Assembly: GCA_030682375.1 (NCBI GenBank)
Contig: JAUXOL010000004.1
Span: 62,001 to 126,000 of the forward strand
DNA: 64,000 bases
Source of the DNA: Gallionella sp.
GTDB lineage: Bacteria > Pseudomonadota > Gammaproteobacteria > Burkholderiales > Gallionellaceae
Direction: 5' to 3'
This document shows positions 1 through 11,384 of this stretch, one piece after another. Position 1 is the first letter of the stretch. The number at the start of each line of letters is the position of its first letter. The position numbers and the translations under genes were made by a program. The notes under the pieces were generated by a model. It was not told the origin of the DNA, ran no database searches, and worked only from the letters and a program-made list of their open reading frames with translations.

Positions 1-172
1 GCACACGGCCCGATGCCGCCAACGAACTAAAACGATTGCCGCCCTTGACCGCCGTCTCGGCCACCGATTCGACCAGCGTGTTCCACTCCATACAGTGCGG
101 ACACTGCCCCTGCCACTTGGGCGACTGTCCGCCGCATTCGGTGCAGCTATAGATCGTTTTCGGCTTTGCCAT
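1..172 (-). CDS. radA: DNA repair protein RadA, N-terminal part (cut by window edge)
   Basis: Reading leftward from an ATG at 172 gives a protein starting MAKPKTIYSC. It has the four-cysteine zinc finger typical of RadA/Sms: CTEC, then 13 residues later CPHC, followed by MEWNTLVE. RadA is a RecA-like ATPase that processes branched recombination intermediates. Only about 57 residues are inside the window, so the ATPase and Lon-like domains cannot be checked. It lies downstream of a tRNA-Asp and its terminator, so it is probably transcribed from its own promoter. Confidence 0.9.
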   Translation of the reverse strand, partial: MAKPKTIYSCTECGGQSPKWQGQCPHCMEWNTLVESVAETAVKGGNRFSSLAASGRV

Positions 173-246
173 GCTGTCTCCATTAATGTCCTGCACAATA
201 GCGCACAACAAAATTTCGGCGCAAGCCGGAACCATAAAATGCGGGC

Positions 247-277
247 GATAAAAAAGGCGAACTTTCGTTCGCCTTTT
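247..277 (-). terminator. Rho-independent terminator after tRNA-Asp copy 1
   Basis: A 7-bp stem (GGCGAAC/GTTCGCC) with a TTTC loop at 256-273 is followed on the minus strand by a run of T. It lies directly 3' of the tRNA-Asp gene. The same hairpin sequence recurs after the second tRNA-Asp copy near 2324-2341. A T-rich stretch also follows on the plus strand, so it may act in both directions. Confidence 0.8.
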
Positions 278-282
278 AGTGT

Positions 283-359
283 TGGCGGAGTGGACGGGAC
301 TCGAACCCGCGACCCCCGGCGTGACAGGCCGGTATTCTAACCAACTGAACTACCACTCC
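283..359 (-). tRNA. tRNA-Asp (GUC), copy 1
   Basis: A 77-nt cloverleaf reads GGAGTGG at the 5' end and pairs with CCACTCC before an encoded CCA. The anticodon loop CTGTCAC gives anticodon GUC, and the T-arm is GGGTTCGAGTCCC. It is identical to the copy at 2348-2424 and sits just upstream of radA on the same strand. Confidence 0.97.
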
Positions 360-377
360 ATGTGATTCAGCCCCCGT

Positions 378-2273
378 TCAAGGGGTCGGCATTATAGCCG
401 CTTCCGGAAGTTTTAGTTCGATATCTGCATGTTTTTTTGCATCGGACAGATAAGCCTGGAACAACTCTTCGCCGGTAAGCTGACGCAGCTGTTGCGTATA
501 AGCCATGCGCTTCATCTCGTCCGGAGCCTCGCCTTGCTTGACGGCATCGATGCGCACCAGCACATAACCGGCTCCCGTCTCCGCGCCTACATACTGCGGG
601 AACTTGTCGCCGTTGGCCTGGAATACCTGGCGCACCAGACCGATGTCGAGATCGCCGAAACGCGCGCGGGTGATGCTCTGCACTGCACTCCAGCCCAGCG
701 CAGGCTTGCCGCCGCCCTGCAGTTGCGCCAATGCCGCCTTGCCCTGTTCCGCCGCCAGCTTCAATGCCTGCTGTTGCATCAGCTTCTGATGGATTGCCTG
801 CTGCACCTCGCTCAGAGGACGCACCGATGCGGACTTATGTTCCAGTATCCGCGCAGCCACCAGCGTGTTCGTCGCCACCTCGATCGCCGCAGTGTTGCGC
901 TTGTTCTTCACGGCTTCGTCGCTGAACACGGCCTGCAGCATCTTGTCCGTCCACGGCGCGGCGGCGTTCGCACCCTTGACCAGCCAGCCGCTCTGCTCGA
1001 TCTTCGCAGCAACCAGTTCGGCGGCCGGCTTCAACGTGTCGCTTTGCTCATAGACAGTGTTGCTGAACTTCTCCGCCTGCTCGGCAAAAAAGTCTGCCGC
1101 CTTCTGCTGGCGCAGCTTGCCGTTGATGCTTGCGCGCACGGCCGCATAAGGTTGCACTTGGGACGGCTTGATCGCCACCAGCTTGATGATGTGATAACCG
1201 AAATCGGACTTCACCAGCCCGCTGATCTCGCCCTGCTTGAGCGCGTAAGTAGCGTCCTCGAAAGGCTTGACCATCATGCTGCGGCCGAAGAAGCCGAGAT
1301 CGCCGCCGTTCGCGGCGGAACCCGGATCTTCGGAGTTGGCTTTGGCCAGTTCGGCAAAGCGGGCCGGATCCTTCTTCGCCTGCTGCAGCAACTTTTCGGC
1401 CTTGGCCTTGGCGGCATCCCGGTCGGCCTGAGGTGCGGCCTCGGCGACGGAGACCAGAATATGCGCGGCACGGCGCTCTTCTGGCGTACCGAATTCCTGT
1501 TGATGTTCGTCGTAATAGCGGCGCAGCTCTTCCTCAGCCACAGTCACCTTGGCCTGAAGTTCGTCAGCCGAAAACAGCACGTATTCGACGCGCGCCTGTT
1601 CCGGCATCTGGAACTCCTTCTGATTCTGCTTGTAGTAGTCCTGGACTTCGGCATCGCCAACCTGAGCTCGTGCCACGAACGACTGCGACGAGACCACGGC
1701 GACACTGATGCTGCGCTGCTGTTCGTTCAGGCGGACGATGTTGTCCACCACGCCGGTCGAAGCAAAACCGTTCTGAACATAGGCATTGCGCATCTGCTGC
1801 CCGACCATGTCATCCCGCAGACGAACCTCGAACGTCAGCGGATTCATGTTGCGGCTCGCCAATGCGGCTTCGTAGCGGCTCTTGTCGAACTTTCCGTCCT
1901 GCTGGAACGCCTCGATGCCCGCAATCAGTTGCGCGACCTGCGCGTCTGTCACCGCCAGGCCCGCGGCCTTGGCGCGCTCCAGCAGCAGACGTTGCGCGAC
2001 CAGATTATCCAGCACGGCGCGCTTCATCTCCGGATCATCCAGCATCGCGGCGTCGAAGTTCTCGCCCAGCATCTGGCGCAGCTGTTCCTGCTGCCGACCG
2101 ATCGCCTCATCGAATTCCTGGCGATTGATCTTGGCGCCGTCCACGGTCGCCACGACCTCGTCCGAATTGCCCGATCGGTTGTATGAGTCGACCCCCCAGA
2201 ACGCAAACGGCAGGATGATGACCGCCAGCACTATTTGCACCAGTCGTTTTTTCTCGCGAACAAAATCAAACAT
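378..2273 (-). CDS. ppiD: Peptidyl-prolyl isomerase/chaperone PpiD
   Basis: The 631-residue protein begins [10 protein letters not shown] and has one membrane anchor at about residues 10-28, then a SurA-type N-terminal chaperone region to about residue 190. A parvulin (PPIC) domain follows at about 265-365, with [29 protein letters not shown] and FGYHIIKL. The C-terminal half is alpha-helical. PpiD is a membrane-anchored periplasmic folding factor acting near the Sec translocon on outer-membrane proteins. The length matches the family. The position after hupB follows the lon-hupB-ppiD order seen in E. coli. Here the gene is bracketed by two identical tRNA-Asp genes. Confidence 0.93.
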   Translation of the reverse strand: MFDFVREKKRLVQIVLAVIILPFAFWGVDSYNRSGNSDEVVATVDGAKINRQEFDEAIGRQQEQLRQMLGENFDAAMLDDPEMKRAVLDNLVAQRLLLERAKAAGLAVTDAQVAQLIAGIEAFQQDGKFDKSRYEAALASRNMNPLTFEVRLRDDMVGQQMRNAYVQNGFASTGVVDNIVRLNEQQRSISVAVVSSQSFVARAQVGDAEVQDYYKQNQKEFQMPEQARVEYVLFSADELQAKVTVAEEELRRYYDEHQQEFGTPEERRAAHILVSVAEAAPQADRDAAKAKAEKLLQQAKKDPARFAELAKANSEDPGSAANGGDLGFFGRSMMVKPFEDATYALKQGEISGLVKSDFGYHIIKLVAIKPSQVQPYAAVRASINGKLRQQKAADFFAEQAEKFSNTVYEQSDTLKPAAELVAAKIEQSGWLVKGANAAAPWTDKMLQAVFSDEAVKNKRNTAAIEVATNTLVAARILEHKSASVRPLSEVQQAIHQKLMQQQALKLAAEQGKAALAQLQGGGKPALGWSAVQSITRARFGDLDIGLVRQVFQANGDKFPQYVGAETGAGYVLVRIDAVKQGEAPDEMKRMAYTQQLRQLTGEELFQAYLSDAKKHADIELKLPEAAIMPTP

Positions 2274-2316
2274 AGCGTTGGTACTCGATTGTTGTGTTCC
2301 GGCAAACGCCAGATAT

Positions 2317-2345
2317 GAAAAAAGGCGAACTTTCGTTCGCCTTGA
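2317..2345 (-). terminator. Rho-independent terminator after tRNA-Val/tRNA-Asp
   Basis: The same 7-bp GGCGAAC/GTTCGCC hairpin (2324-2341) as behind the other tRNA-Asp copy, followed on the minus strand by six T. It separates the tRNA pair from ppiD. Confidence 0.8.
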
Positions 2346-2347
2346 TT

Positions 2348-2424
2348 TGGCGGAGTGGACGGGACTCGAACCCGCGACCCCCGGCGTGACAGGCCGGTAT
2401 TCTAACCAACTGAACTACCACTCC
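2348..2424 (-). tRNA. tRNA-Asp (GUC), copy 2
   Basis: Identical over 77 nt to the copy at 283-359, with anticodon GUC and encoded CCA. It follows tRNA-Val by about 26 nt on the same strand, so the two are probably processed from one transcript. Confidence 0.97.
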
Positions 2425-2450
2425 ATAACTTGTACAACTAACAACATTTT

Positions 2451-2526
2451 TGGTGGGTGCTGACGGGATCGAACCGCCGACAATCGCCTTGTAAGGGCGG
2501 TGCTCTACCAGCTGAGCTAAGCACCC
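2451..2526 (-). tRNA. tRNA-Val (UAC)
   Basis: A 76-nt cloverleaf starts GGGTGCTTAGCTCAGC and ends in GCACCCACCA. The anticodon loop CTTACAA gives UAC. The T-arm reads CGGTTCGATCCCG. It begins 12 nt after the stop codon of hupB. Confidence 0.97.
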
Positions 2527-2537
2527 GACAAAGAACG

Positions 2538-2810
2538 CTAGTTTACAGCATCCTTCAAACCTTTGCCAGCAGTAAATTTAGGAACTTTCGCTGCCTTGAT
2601 CTTGATTGCCTCGCCGGTGCGCGGATTGCGGCCGGTGCGGGCGGCGCGCTTGCCGACCTTGAACGTGCCGAAACCAACCAGACTCACTGTATCGCCCTTC
2701 TTCAGCGCCTTCTTGATGGACTCGACGGTGGCGTCAAGCGCACGACCAGCAGCCGCCTTGGAAATATCAGCGGATTTTGCGATTGCATCGACCAGATCAG
2801 ATTTATTCAC
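2538..2810 (-). CDS. hupB: DNA-binding protein HU-beta
   Basis: The 90-residue protein begins [20 protein letters not shown] and carries the HU/IHF signature [20 protein letters not shown], the beta-ribbon arm that intercalates in the DNA minor groove. The length is exactly that of HU. HU bends and compacts DNA and influences replication and transcription. It lies between lon and tRNA-Val on the same strand, the normal position in proteobacteria. The lon-hupB gap holds an inverted repeat (GATTTTCC at 2913-2920, GGAAAATC at 2938-2945) without a T-run. Confidence 0.95.
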   Translation of the reverse strand: MNKSDLVDAIAKSADISKAAAGRALDATVESIKKALKKGDTVSLVGFGTFKVGKRAARTGRNPRTGEAIKIKAAKVPKFTAGKGLKDAVN

Positions 2811-2950
2811 GTAAGTCCCCTTTGCTAATTAGTTGGAATCAGGGCCATGCCCTGTAGTGCCTTTATATCAAGGCTACTCGAAGTTGGTCAAGCACACCGG
2901 AGCGCTCCGAGTGATTTTCCCCGCGCGAATTCCGTGAGGAAAATCTCGCA

Positions 2951-5380
2951 TTAATGCTTGGTCGCGACGACCACCCCAGTCTGCTTCGCATCCGCTGCCA
3001 ATTCGACAACCGCTATCTTTTCAGAGGGCTCCGACAACGGCTCCGGCTTGCGCTCCAGCGCCATTTCCAGCACCTGATCTATCCATTTCACCGGATGGAT
3101 ATCCAGCTTGTTCTTGATATTGTCGGGAATCTCGGCCAGATCCTTGGTGTTTTCCTGCGGGATCAGCACGATCTTGATGCCGCCGCGTTGCGCTGCCAGC
3201 AGCTTTTCCTTCAAGCCGCCGATAGGCAACACTTCGCCGCGCAACGTGATTTCGCCAGTCATCGCAACGTCGGCGCGTACCGGAATTCCGGTCAACGCGG
3301 AGACGATAGAGACGCACATGCCGATACCGGCGCTGGGACCGTCCTTGGGGATCGCACCTTCCGGCAGGTGAATGTGCAGATCGTTCTTTTGATAGAACTC
3401 CTCGTCGATGCCCAACCGCTTCGCGCGACTACGCACCACGCTCAAGGCCGCCTGGATGGACTCCTGCATCACCTCGCCGAGCTTGCCGGTGGTGGTGGTC
3501 TTGCCCTTGCCGGGCAGGACCGCAGCCTCGATCGTCAACAACTCGCCGCCGACCTCGGTCCACGCCAGACCGGTAACCTGGCCGACCTGATTGTTCTTTT
3601 CGGCGATACCGTAGCTATAGCGGCGCACCCCCAGATACTTGTCGAGGTTGCGCGCAGTAATCACCACCTTCTTGTCGCTGCTCTTCAGCGCGAGCGCCTT
3701 CACCACCTTGCGGCAGATCTTGGAAATCTCGCGCTCCAGACCGCGCACACCGGCTTCGCGCACGTAATAGCGCACGATGTCGCGCAACGCACTCTCGGAG
3801 ATGCTGATGTCTTCCGGCTTGAGTCCGTTGTTCTTCTGCGCCTTGGGCACCAGATAGCGGTTGGCGATGTTGATCTTTTCTTCTTCCATATAGCTGGAAA
3901 CATGAATGATCTCCATGCGATCCAGCAACGGCTCGGGAATATTCAGCGTATTCGCCGTCGCGACGAACATCACGTCGGAAAGATCGTACTCGACCTCGAC
4001 ATAATGATCGACGAAAGTACTGTTCTGCTCGGGATCGAGCACTTCCAACAGCGCAGACGACGGATCGCCACGCATATCCATGCCCATCTTATCCACTTCG
4101 TCGAGCAGGAACAGCGGATTCTTCACGCCGATCTTGTTCATGTTCTGCAGGATCTTGCCCGGCATCGAACCGATATAGGTGCGACGATGACCGCGAATTT
4201 CGGACTCGTCGCGTACCCCGCCCAGCGACATGCGCACGAATTTGCGGTTGGTCGCACGAGCGATCGACTGGCCGAGCGAAGTCTTGCCGACGCCCGGAGG
4301 ACCGACCAGACAGAGGATGGGGGCCTTCAATTTATCCACACGCTGCTGCACGGCCAGATATTCGAGGATGCGTTCCTTGACCTTGTCCAGACCGTAGTGA
4401 TCTTCTTCCAGCACCACTTCAGCCGCCTTCAGGTCGGCGCTGATCTTGGTCTTTTTCTTCCATGGCAAACCGACCAGCACGTCAATGTAGTTGCGCACCA
4501 CAGTGGCCTCGGCCGACATCGGCGACATCAGGCGCAACTTTTTGAGCTCGGCATCGACCTTGGCGCGCGCTTCCTTGGGCATATGCGCGGCCTTGATTTT
4601 TTTCTCCAGCTCGTCGAGGTCGCCGCCCTCCTCGCCCTCGCCCAATTCCTTCTGGATCGCCTTGACCTGCTCGTTCAGGTAATACTCGCGCTGACTCTTC
4701 TCCATCTGGCGCTTCACGCGGCCGCGGATGCGCTTCTCGACCTGCAGAATGTCAATCTCGGCCTCCAGCAGGCCCAGCAGATGCTCCAGACGCTTGCGCA
4801 CGCCAAATATCTCCAGCACTTCCTGCTTCTGTTCGAGCTTGAGCGGCAGATGCGCCGCGATGGTATCGGCCAATCGGCCTGCATCGTCGATTCCAGCCAG
4901 CGATGTCAGTATCTCTGGCGGAATCTTCTTGTTGAGTTTCACATACTGATCGAACTGGGCGATCAGCGCGCGGCGCATCGCCTCGGACTCGCTGCTGGTC
5001 CCGTCCTCGGCTGGAACGATCTCCGCTTCCGCATCGAAGCGACTGTCCGCATCGTACACACGCAACACCTTGACGCGCTGCGTACCCTCGACCAGCACCT
5101 TCACGGTGCCGTCCGGCAGCTTGAGCATCTGCAGAATGTTCGCCATGCTGCCGATGGAATACAGGTCATCCTTACCCGGATCGTCCTTGGCCGCAGACTT
5201 CTGCGCGACCAGCACGATGCCCTTGCCCGCATCCATCGCAGCCTCGAGCGCCTTGATGGACTTGGAACGCCCGACGAACAGCGGGATGACCATATGCGGG
5301 AACACCACGACGTCGCGCAGCGGCAACAGCGGGTGCAGATCGGCTTGAGTGGGACTTGTTGGGGTATCTTGTTCTAGCAT
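2951..5380 (-). CDS. lon: ATP-dependent protease Lon (LonA)
   Basis: The 809-residue protein has an N-terminal LON substrate-binding domain ([20 protein letters not shown] near residue 20), a long coiled-coil region, an AAA+ module with Walker [10 protein letters not shown], and a C-terminal S16 protease domain. The catalytic serine is in [10 protein letters not shown] and the lysine in [10 protein letters not shown]. Lon degrades misfolded and regulatory proteins in the cytoplasm. The length is typical of LonA, and the ATG at 5380 is the first sensible start. It is downstream of clpX on the same strand, as in the standard tig-clpP-clpX-lon heat-shock locus. Confidence 0.97.
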   Translation of the reverse strand: MLEQDTPTSPTQADLHPLLPLRDVVVFPHMVIPLFVGRSKSIKALEAAMDAGKGIVLVAQKSAAKDDPGKDDLYSIGSMANILQMLKLPDGTVKVLVEGTQRVKVLRVYDADSRFDAEAEIVPAEDGTSSESEAMRRALIAQFDQYVKLNKKIPPEILTSLAGIDDAGRLADTIAAHLPLKLEQKQEVLEIFGVRKRLEHLLGLLEAEIDILQVEKRIRGRVKRQMEKSQREYYLNEQVKAIQKELGEGEEGGDLDELEKKIKAAHMPKEARAKVDAELKKLRLMSPMSAEATVVRNYIDVLVGLPWKKKTKISADLKAAEVVLEEDHYGLDKVKERILEYLAVQQRVDKLKAPILCLVGPPGVGKTSLGQSIARATNRKFVRMSLGGVRDESEIRGHRRTYIGSMPGKILQNMNKIGVKNPLFLLDEVDKMGMDMRGDPSSALLEVLDPEQNSTFVDHYVEVEYDLSDVMFVATANTLNIPEPLLDRMEIIHVSSYMEEEKINIANRYLVPKAQKNNGLKPEDISISESALRDIVRYYVREAGVRGLEREISKICRKVVKALALKSSDKKVVITARNLDKYLGVRRYSYGIAEKNNQVGQVTGLAWTEVGGELLTIEAAVLPGKGKTTTTGKLGEVMQESIQAALSVVRSRAKRLGIDEEFYQKNDLHIHLPEGAIPKDGPSAGIGMCVSIVSALTGIPVRADVAMTGEITLRGEVLPIGGLKEKLLAAQRGGIKIVLIPQENTKDLAEIPDNIKNKLDIHPVKWIDQVLEMALERKPEPLSEPSEKIAVVELAADAKQTGVVVATKH

Positions 5381-5485
5381 GGCTTCAACCTATACGTTAA
5401 CCGAAGGGTTAGATGGGGATGGCCGCGAATAATTCAAGCATCCCCACCGGGACAAGATAACAAAGAACGGGCGGAAGCAGCCAGA

Positions 5486-6739
<1,254 letters not shown>

Positions 6740-6802
6740 TCTTTCTCAAACCTTCCATTCAGATCATGTTGACGCCATCTATCGGCGCACCGATTCAAAA
6801 GT

Positions 6803-7414
6803 TTATGGGCGCTTGTCCAGCACCTGATCCACCAGACCGTATTCCACGGCAGCGGATGCGCTGAGGAAATTGTCGCGATCCGTGTCTCGCTCTATGGTCT
6901 CCACCGATTGTCCGGTGTGCTGCGCCAGCATCTGGTTGAGCTTCTGCTTCAGGTACAGGATCTCCTTGGCATGTATCTCGATATCCGATGCCTGGCCGCG
7001 GAAGCCGCCGAGCGGCTGGTGGATCATCACACGCGAATTGGGCAGACAGAAACGCTTGCCCTTTTCGCCTGCGGTCAGCAGGAACGCGCCCATGCTGGCC
7101 GCCTGGCCGATGCACAGCGTGCTGACAGGGGACTTGATGAACTGCATCGTATCGTAGATCGCCATGCCCGCCGTCACCGAGCCGCCGGGGGAGTTGATGT
7201 AGAAATGGATGTCCTTGTCCGGATTCTCCGATTCCAGGAACAGCATCTGGGCGACGATCAGGTTCGCGCTGTAATCGTTCACCTCGCCCACCAGGAACAC
7301 CACGCGCTCCTTGAGCAAACGGGAGTAGATGTCATACGCCCGTTCGCCGCGCCCGCTGGTCTCGACGACCATCGGCACCAACCCGATATTCTGCGGCTCT
7401 ATACGATCCATCAC
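6803..7414 (-). CDS. clpP: ClpP proteolytic subunit
   Basis: The 203-residue protein has the Ser-His-Asp triad contexts: serine in [11 protein letters not shown], histidine in MIHQPLGG, aspartate in RDTDRDN. ClpP forms a double heptameric barrel that degrades substrates delivered by ClpX. Its start (MM at 7414/7411) follows the tig stop codon by 1 nt, so tig and clpP are probably translationally coupled. Confidence 0.97.
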   Translation of the reverse strand: MMDRIEPQNIGLVPMVVETSGRGERAYDIYSRLLKERVVFLVGEVNDYSANLIVAQMLFLESENPDKDIHFYINSPGGSVTAGMAIYDTMQFIKSPVSTLCIGQAASMGAFLLTAGEKGKRFCLPNSRVMIHQPLGGFRGQASDIEIHAKEILYLKQKLNQMLAQHTGQSVETIERDTDRDNFLSASAAVEYGLVDQVLDKRP

Positions 7415-7415
7415 A

Positions 7416-8714
7416 TCAATTTCCCATCAGTTCGTTGAAGGCAATCGCCTTGTCCACCGCCTTGACTCGTCCCATGACCCAGGCCACGACGTTTTCTTCC
7501 AGCGCCAGATTCTCGACTTCCTGCAGACGTGCAGCGTCGCCATAGTACCAACGCACCACATCTTCCGGATGATCGTAGCTCTGAGCATAATCATCCACCA
7601 GCGCGCGCACTTGTTCAGCCTTGGCCTTCAAGTCGTGCTTCTGCACCAAATCAGCAAGAATCAGGCCCAACTTGACGCGCTTGGCCGCCTGCTCGGCAAA
7701 CAACTCCTGTGGCAGCTGCATACCCTTCATCTTCATGCCGCGCGCTTCCATGTCGCGTGCGGTCTGCTGCATCAAGTTATGCGCTTCCCATTCCACCAGC
7801 GCCTTGGGCAGATCGAACTGCGCTGTCTTCAACAGCGCATCCATCGCCACATCCTTGTTGCGCGCATTCAGGCGACGAGTGACCTCGCGCTGCAGATTGG
7901 CGCGAATTTCCTCTTCCAGCTTACCCACGTCGCCGCCGGTGATGCCGACCGCCAGAGCGAACTCGGCATCCAGTTCCGGCAACTTGGGCGCCTCAACGCT
8001 GTTCAGCGTGATCGTGAACGTCACCTGCTTACCGGCCACATCCTTGCCGTGATAGGTTTCCGGGAAGGTCATATCGAAAGACTTGGTCTCGCCGGCCTTC
8101 ATGCCGGTGATCGCAGCCTCGAACTCGGGCAGCATGCGCCCGACGCCCAACTGGAACGGATAGTCCTTGGCCTCTCCGCCCTGAAACACCTCGCCATTCA
8201 GCTTGCCGACGAAATCGACATGCACCTGGTCTTCCGCCTGCGCGGCGCGATCCACCTTCTCGAAGGTGGCGCGCTGCTTACGCAGCGTCGCGATGGTGTT
8301 GTCCACGTCGGATTGACCGACTTCGTAGACTGCGCGCTCCACGGTCTCGGCGGCAATATCGCCCAGCACCACTTCCGGATACACCTCGAAGGTCGCGCTG
8401 TACTCGATCTGGTCGGCATTCAGGTCGGTCGTCTTGAGCTCGAACTGGGGGTAGCCCGCCACTCTCAGCTTGTTATTCTCTGCAGCGACTGCGAACGACT
8501 GTTGCAAGGCCTCGCCCAGCGCCTCCTGCTGCGCCTGTGCGCCGTAATGCTGCTCCAGCACCTTGGCGGGAACCTTGCCGGGACGGAAACCGGCGATCTT
8601 CGCGGTGCGCCCGATGTTCTTCAGACGCGCAGCAACCTGGACGCGAATGGCTTGCTGAGGAATGGATGCGTTAATACGACGCTCTAGTGCGCTCACGGTT
8701 TCTACGCTGGACAT
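7416..8714 (-). CDS. tig: Trigger factor
   Basis: The protein of 432 residues begins [14 protein letters not shown]. It has the ribosome-binding N-terminal domain ([14 protein letters not shown] at about residues 44-57), a central FKBP-like isomerase domain around residues 150-245 ([30 protein letters not shown]) and a helical C-terminal chaperone domain. I chose the ATG at 8714 because it has AAGGAAA 6 nt upstream. A longer reading frame from 8780 would run into the tRNA-Leu gene. It heads the clpP-clpX-lon block. Confidence 0.95.
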   Translation of the reverse strand: MSSVETVSALERRINASIPQQAIRVQVAARLKNIGRTAKIAGFRPGKVPAKVLEQHYGAQAQQEALGEALQQSFAVAAENNKLRVAGYPQFELKTTDLNADQIEYSATFEVYPEVVLGDIAAETVERAVYEVGQSDVDNTIATLRKQRATFEKVDRAAQAEDQVHVDFVGKLNGEVFQGGEAKDYPFQLGVGRMLPEFEAAITGMKAGETKSFDMTFPETYHGKDVAGKQVTFTITLNSVEAPKLPELDAEFALAVGITGGDVGKLEEEIRANLQREVTRRLNARNKDVAMDALLKTAQFDLPKALVEWEAHNLMQQTARDMEARGMKMKGMQLPQELFAEQAAKRVKLGLILADLVQKHDLKAKAEQVRALVDDYAQSYDHPEDVVRWYYGDAARLQEVENLALEENVVAWVMGRVKAVDKAIAFNELMGN

Positions 8715-8750
8715 ACTGTATTTCCTTGAGATTAAAGTTGAATTTATTGC

Positions 8751-8835
8751 TGGTGCGAAAGACAGGAATCGAACCTGCACGCCTTGCGGCGCTGGAACCT
8801 AAATCCAGTGCGTCTACCAATTCCGCCACTTTCGC
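8751..8835 (-). tRNA. tRNA-Leu (UAG)
   Basis: An 85-nt class II tRNA with a long variable arm: 5' GCGAAAGTGGCGGAATTGG, anticodon loop TTTAGGT (anticodon UAG), T-arm GGTTCGATTCC, encoded CCA. It lies upstream of tig on the same strand. Confidence 0.96.
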
Positions 8836-8914
8836 GCTGTCATACATTCCAGCTTCGAGGGCGAATTATAGCATCACTCATCCGCTTGGAGCCCGAAGCG
8901 ATAGCCGCAACGCA

Positions 8915-11332
8915 TCACGCCTGCGCTTCGCGCAAAAATACGGAGAACGCCTCCGTCGGCAGCGGACGGGAGAAGTAATAGCCCTGCAAGGTATCGCAAC
9001 CCTGCTCCCGCAGGATATCGAGCTGCAGCTCATTCTCCACCCCCTCCGCCACGACGGCGACGTTAAGCCCGTGGGCCAGCAGGATGATCGATTTGGCGAT
9101 GGTCCGGTCGTCGGCATTGCTCTCCAGATCGCGCACGAACGACTTGTCGATCTTGATCGTCTTCAACGGGAAACGCTTCAGGTAAGCCAGGCTGGAATAT
9201 CCGGTGCCGAAGTCGTCGATCGACAGCCCGACCCCCAGCTTGTTCAGTTCGTGCATGATCTGTACCGACTGCTCCACATCCGCCATCACCACGCGCTCTG
9301 TCAGTTCCAGATCGAGGAATTCGGGCGCAAGGCCGGTATTGCCCAGCACTTCGGCCACGATCCGGGCAAAGTCGGGCTGATGGATCTGCACCGCGGAGAC
9401 GTTCACCGAAACCGGCACGGCAGCCAGCCCCATCTCCTGCCAACGCTTGTTCTGCGCACAGGCTTCGCGCAGCACCCAGGCTCCGATCGGCACGATCAGG
9501 CCGTTCTCTTCCGCCACCGGGATGAATTCGTCCGGCGGCACATTCCCCAGCAAGGGGTCGTTCCAGCGGATCAGCGCCTCCATGCCGACCACGCCGCCGT
9601 GCAACCGATCTATCTGCGGCTGGTAGTGCAGCGCGAATCCGCCGTTCTCGACCGCCTTGCGCAACTGGTTTTCCATCTCCAGACGCTTGCGCGCGGCGAC
9701 GTTCATCTCCGGCATAAAGAACTGGAAGCCGGCACGCCCGTTCTCCTTGACCCGGTAGAGCGCCGTGTCCGCATGCTTGGTCAGCGTCTCGAAATCCCGG
9801 GCGTCGCGCGGGAACATGCTGATGCCGATGCTCGGCGTGGCGACAACCTCGTGTCCATCCAGGCCATGAGGGATGGAAAGACTAGCCAATATCCGCGCAG
9901 CGATGGCTTGCGCACATTCGCTGTCGCACTCCGGCAACAGCACGACGAACTCGTCGCCGCCCTGCCGCGACACGGTATCGACCTCGCGCACACATTCTTC
10001 CAGACGACTCGCCACTTCCTTCAGCAACAGATCGCCCACATGATGCCCGAGCGAATCGTTGACCCGCTTGAAGTTGTCGAGGTCTATGAAAATGATCGCG
10101 AAGGAACTCTCCTCGCGGCGCATCTGCGCAAACAGCCGATCCACGCGGTCGCGCAACAGGCTGCGGTTCGGCAATCCGGTCAACTGGTCGTAGAACGCCA
10201 TCTGTTTGATGCGCTCCTGTGCCGCCTTGTATTCGGTGTTGTCGCTGGTGACGCCGATGAAATGCTCGATCTTCCCCTCTGCGTCGCGCAGCGCGCTGAT
10301 CGACAGCCAGCCGGCATAGAAGCCCCCGTCCTTGCGCCGGTTCCACACCTCGCCGGTCCAGAAACCGTTCTGCAGCAGGCTCTTCCACATCGTCTCGTAA
10401 AACTCGGAGTCCTGCCGTCCGGATTGCAGGATGCGCGGATTCTTGCCTATCACCTCATCCGCGGTATATCCGGTAATGGCAGAGAAGGCCGGATTGACCG
10501 ATTCGATATTGCCTTGCGCATCGGTGATGGCGATGGAGTCATGGCTGTTCTGAAAGATGCCGGCATGCAGACGGAGTTTGTCCGCATCCGATCGGAGCAC
10601 TTCCTCGGAATAGCGCAGTTCCGTGATCAACTGGTTCATCGTGCCGACGACCATGCCGATCTCGTCTGCGCCATGGCCTGTCGGCACTTCCAGGCTGACG
10701 CTCGTCATGTCGCCCGGATGCATCCCGCCTAACATCGAAGACAGGCGCGACAACGGGCGCGTCACAAAATAGTAGAAAATGAGAGAGAGCAACAGCGCGA
10801 TCATCAGGCTGTGCAGCGACTCGTCCACCAGTGTTGCCAGGAAATGCTGCCAGACCTGCTGGGCGATGATCTCTCGATCGACGGCGACGTAAAGTTCGCC
10901 CGACGCCCCTTGAGCATCGTGGCGGGTTGCGCCGTCCGCCACTCTCAGCGACACGTGATATTCCTGCTTGCCCTCGAACAGGAACAAGGCCAGCATGCCC
11001 GGCTCAAATTCGCTGCGCCCGACCTCGCTCAGCACCACCCCCCGTTCGTCGGATATGACGGCGCGATAGACCGCAGGCAATGCCATGATGCCATGCGTCA
11101 CCTCCTCGGCCAGCGCCTTATCGTGGTTGGCCACGGCACGGCTGGCGGTCTGGAAGCTGGCATTGAGCAGATAGGATATCTCGCTGGCTCGCCCGTCCTT
11201 CTCGGCAGAGTAGTGTTCGAACGTCTCGAATATCGCAGCGACAAAGCCGATCAACAATCCCACCAGCAAGGTGAGCCAGGTCAATTTCACGTAGAGCTGT
11301 TTCGACAGGTATTGCTTTTCGTTTTGCGCCAT
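8915..11332 (-). CDS. Membrane sensor with PAS, GGDEF and EAL domains (cyclic-di-GMP turnover)
   Basis: The 805-residue protein has one membrane segment at about residues 15-36, a periplasmic sensor region and a second membrane segment at about 176-196. A HAMP-like linker is followed by a PAS domain around 265-380 (SIAITDAQGNIESVNPAFS), a GGDEF domain (RQGGDEFVVL) and an EAL domain (GMEALIRW, DDFGTGYSSL, EGVENE). Both the GGDEF and EAL signatures are intact, so either synthesis or hydrolysis of cyclic-di-GMP is possible; which dominates cannot be told from sequence. It is a single gene with short gaps on both sides. The signal sensed is unknown. Confidence 0.92.
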   Translation of the reverse strand: MAQNEKQYLSKQLYVKLTWLTLLVGLLIGFVAAIFETFEHYSAEKDGRASEISYLLNASFQTASRAVANHDKALAEEVTHGIMALPAVYRAVISDERGVVLSEVGRSEFEPGMLALFLFEGKQEYHVSLRVADGATRHDAQGASGELYVAVDREIIAQQVWQHFLATLVDESLHSLMIALLLSLIFYYFVTRPLSRLSSMLGGMHPGDMTSVSLEVPTGHGADEIGMVVGTMNQLITELRYSEEVLRSDADKLRLHAGIFQNSHDSIAITDAQGNIESVNPAFSAITGYTADEVIGKNPRILQSGRQDSEFYETMWKSLLQNGFWTGEVWNRRKDGGFYAGWLSISALRDAEGKIEHFIGVTSDNTEYKAAQERIKQMAFYDQLTGLPNRSLLRDRVDRLFAQMRREESSFAIIFIDLDNFKRVNDSLGHHVGDLLLKEVASRLEECVREVDTVSRQGGDEFVVLLPECDSECAQAIAARILASLSIPHGLDGHEVVATPSIGISMFPRDARDFETLTKHADTALYRVKENGRAGFQFFMPEMNVAARKRLEMENQLRKAVENGGFALHYQPQIDRLHGGVVGMEALIRWNDPLLGNVPPDEFIPVAEENGLIVPIGAWVLREACAQNKRWQEMGLAAVPVSVNVSAVQIHQPDFARIVAEVLGNTGLAPEFLDLELTERVVMADVEQSVQIMHELNKLGVGLSIDDFGTGYSSLAYLKRFPLKTIKIDKSFVRDLESNADDRTIAKSIILLAHGLNVAVVAEGVENELQLDILREQGCDTLQGYYFSRPLPTEAFSVFLREAQA

Positions 11333-11384
11333 TACGCCGCCCCGTGACTACAGCCAGTCGTTGATTATACCCTGCGCCCCGGTA

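Noticed and set aside
429..2186. Long open frame opposite ppiD, and similar long frames opposite lon, clpX, sucA, sdhA and gyrA
   Set aside because: They mirror real genes with clear motifs on the other strand, have no ribosome sites and read as Arg/His/Leu-rich noise caused by GC-rich codon use.
2913..2945. Terminator between lon and hupB
   Set aside because: The inverted repeat GATTTTCC/GGAAAATC has a long loop and no T-run, so I kept it only as a note.
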